From contig JAIRXI010000165.1 in assembly GCA_031268395.1 (NCBI GenBank), forward strand, positions 1 through 7,240: 7,240 nt of DNA, in the 5' to 3' direction. Shown piece by piece: positions 6,830 to 7,240 of this stretch. Positions within the stretch are counted from its first letter, which is position 1, and the number at the start of each line of letters is the position of its first letter. The notes under the pieces are model-generated. The model did no database searches. It saw nothing but the letters and a program-made list of their open reading frames with translations, and had not been told where the DNA came from. The position numbers and the translations under genes are program-made. Origin of the DNA: Tannerella sp. GTDB taxonomy: Bacteria > Bacteroidota > Bacteroidia > Bacteroidales > Tannerellaceae.

Positions 6830-7075
6830 TCCGTTTGATTATCCGGACACGGAGATACCCCTGCGGGACAGGGAACAGGAGGTTTGCCTGACCGGAACGC
6901 AGGTTATTTATATGTGTCGGCAAAACATTTTCGCCCTTCGACTGTTTATTTAGTGTATATGTTATGTCAGGAAGGAAGACCTTCGTTTTCCTGATCATGT
7001 TCACTTGACAGTCCGGCATTATATTTTTTTGTAATTGTTTTTACTTCATAGGCCCTCCGGATTTGGAAAGTGAAT
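6830..7075. other. Intergenic region after hisB, no gene seen; weak hairpin
   Basis: I see no supported gene here. The region is more A/T-rich than the genes, especially 6905-7050. TCAGGAA (6967-6973) can pair with TTCCTGA (6988-6994) around a 14-base loop, with GAAGG/CCTTC as a competing inner pairing. It lies about 140 bases after hisB and is not followed by a T-run, so it is a weak terminator candidate at best. A minus-strand open frame spanning 6777-7019 overlaps the end of hisB and has no recognisable features. Confidence 0.5.
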
Positions 7076-7114
7076 AAAAAACGCCGCTCCCGTGCTCAGA
7101 CACGGAGCGGCGTT
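7076..7114 (-). terminator. Strong intrinsic terminator for minus-strand transcription
   Basis: AACGCCGCTCC (7080-7090) pairs perfectly with GGAGCGGCGTT (7104-7114). After one bulged C, CGTG (7091-7094) pairs with CACG around a CTCAGA loop. The A-run at 7076-7081 becomes a U-run on the minus strand directly after the stem, the classic form. On the plus strand only ACCTGTTTCC follows, so it would stop hisB transcripts less well. It implies a transcript arriving from the right, whose source is beyond the window or in the repeat at 7165-7240. Confidence 0.8.
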
Positions 7115-7164
7115 ACCTGTTTCCTGATCGGCAAACAGCGGCAGGCAGCGCCGCCATTTATCCT

Positions 7165-7240
7165 CCCAATGTCCAGCTTCCCCGTCGTGTCCGGAAGAGG
7201 GCCTGCCGGTAAAAAACGGCCCGTCCCGGCCAGGGACGGA
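7165..7240 (-). repeat. Inverted copy of the hairpin-plus-module repeat, copy C
   Basis: Read on the minus strand, this has the same order as 466-550: a hairpin of CCGTCCC (7221-7227) with GGGACGG (7233-7239), the GGGCCGTTTT stretch, GGCAGGCC, then CTCTTCCGGACACGACGGG and TGGACAT. It lacks about five bases of copy B after GGCAGGCC and about five between AAGC and TGGACAT. It may continue beyond the right edge. Together with copy B it forms an inverted pair around the four genes. Confidence 0.8.

Overview
The window looks like chromosomal DNA of a GC-rich member of the Bacteroidetes, probably Bacteroidales. The evidence is a TAnnTTTG-type -7 promoter element (clearest at 3327-3334), starts without a good Shine-Dalgarno sequence, a secreted GH92 glycosidase, and a HisB that fuses a HAD phosphatase to imidazoleglycerol-phosphate dehydratase. 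I could not run a taxonomic search, so this is inference from gene content and signals.

Layout: bases 2-85 hold the last 27 codons of an ORF entering from the left, not confidently identified. Bases 86-663 have no convincing gene and are packed with repeats: a degenerate CGTCATTG-type palindrome (106-176), two copies of a 52-base module (209-260 and 499-550, 49/52 identical), short hairpins built on CGTCCC...GGGACG (305-323, 358-375, 472-488), a 7-base tandem repeat and a spaced 8-base repeat. Four complete genes follow: a YfcE-type metallophosphoesterase on the minus strand (664-1161), divergent from polyphosphate kinase ppk1 (1219-3261), then a secreted GH92 alpha-mannosidase-type enzyme (3368-5692) and hisB (5717-6829). 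From 6830 to 7075 I see no gene. A strong hairpin with a U-run for minus-strand transcription lies at 7076-7114. Another copy of the left-hand repeat family, in inverted orientation relative to 472-550, runs to the right edge (7165-7240).

The genes do not form an obvious single pathway. The phosphoesterase and Ppk1 both act on phosphoryl compounds and share a 57-base divergent promoter region, but a functional link is only a guess. GH92 has its own promoter and is probably a stand-alone glycan-trimming enzyme, since no SusC/SusD or sensor gene is in view. hisB follows it by 24 bases and is detached from the rest of the histidine pathway within this window.

I did not find a clear new biological system. 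The least explained structure is the non-coding repeat family that brackets the four genes in opposite orientations.
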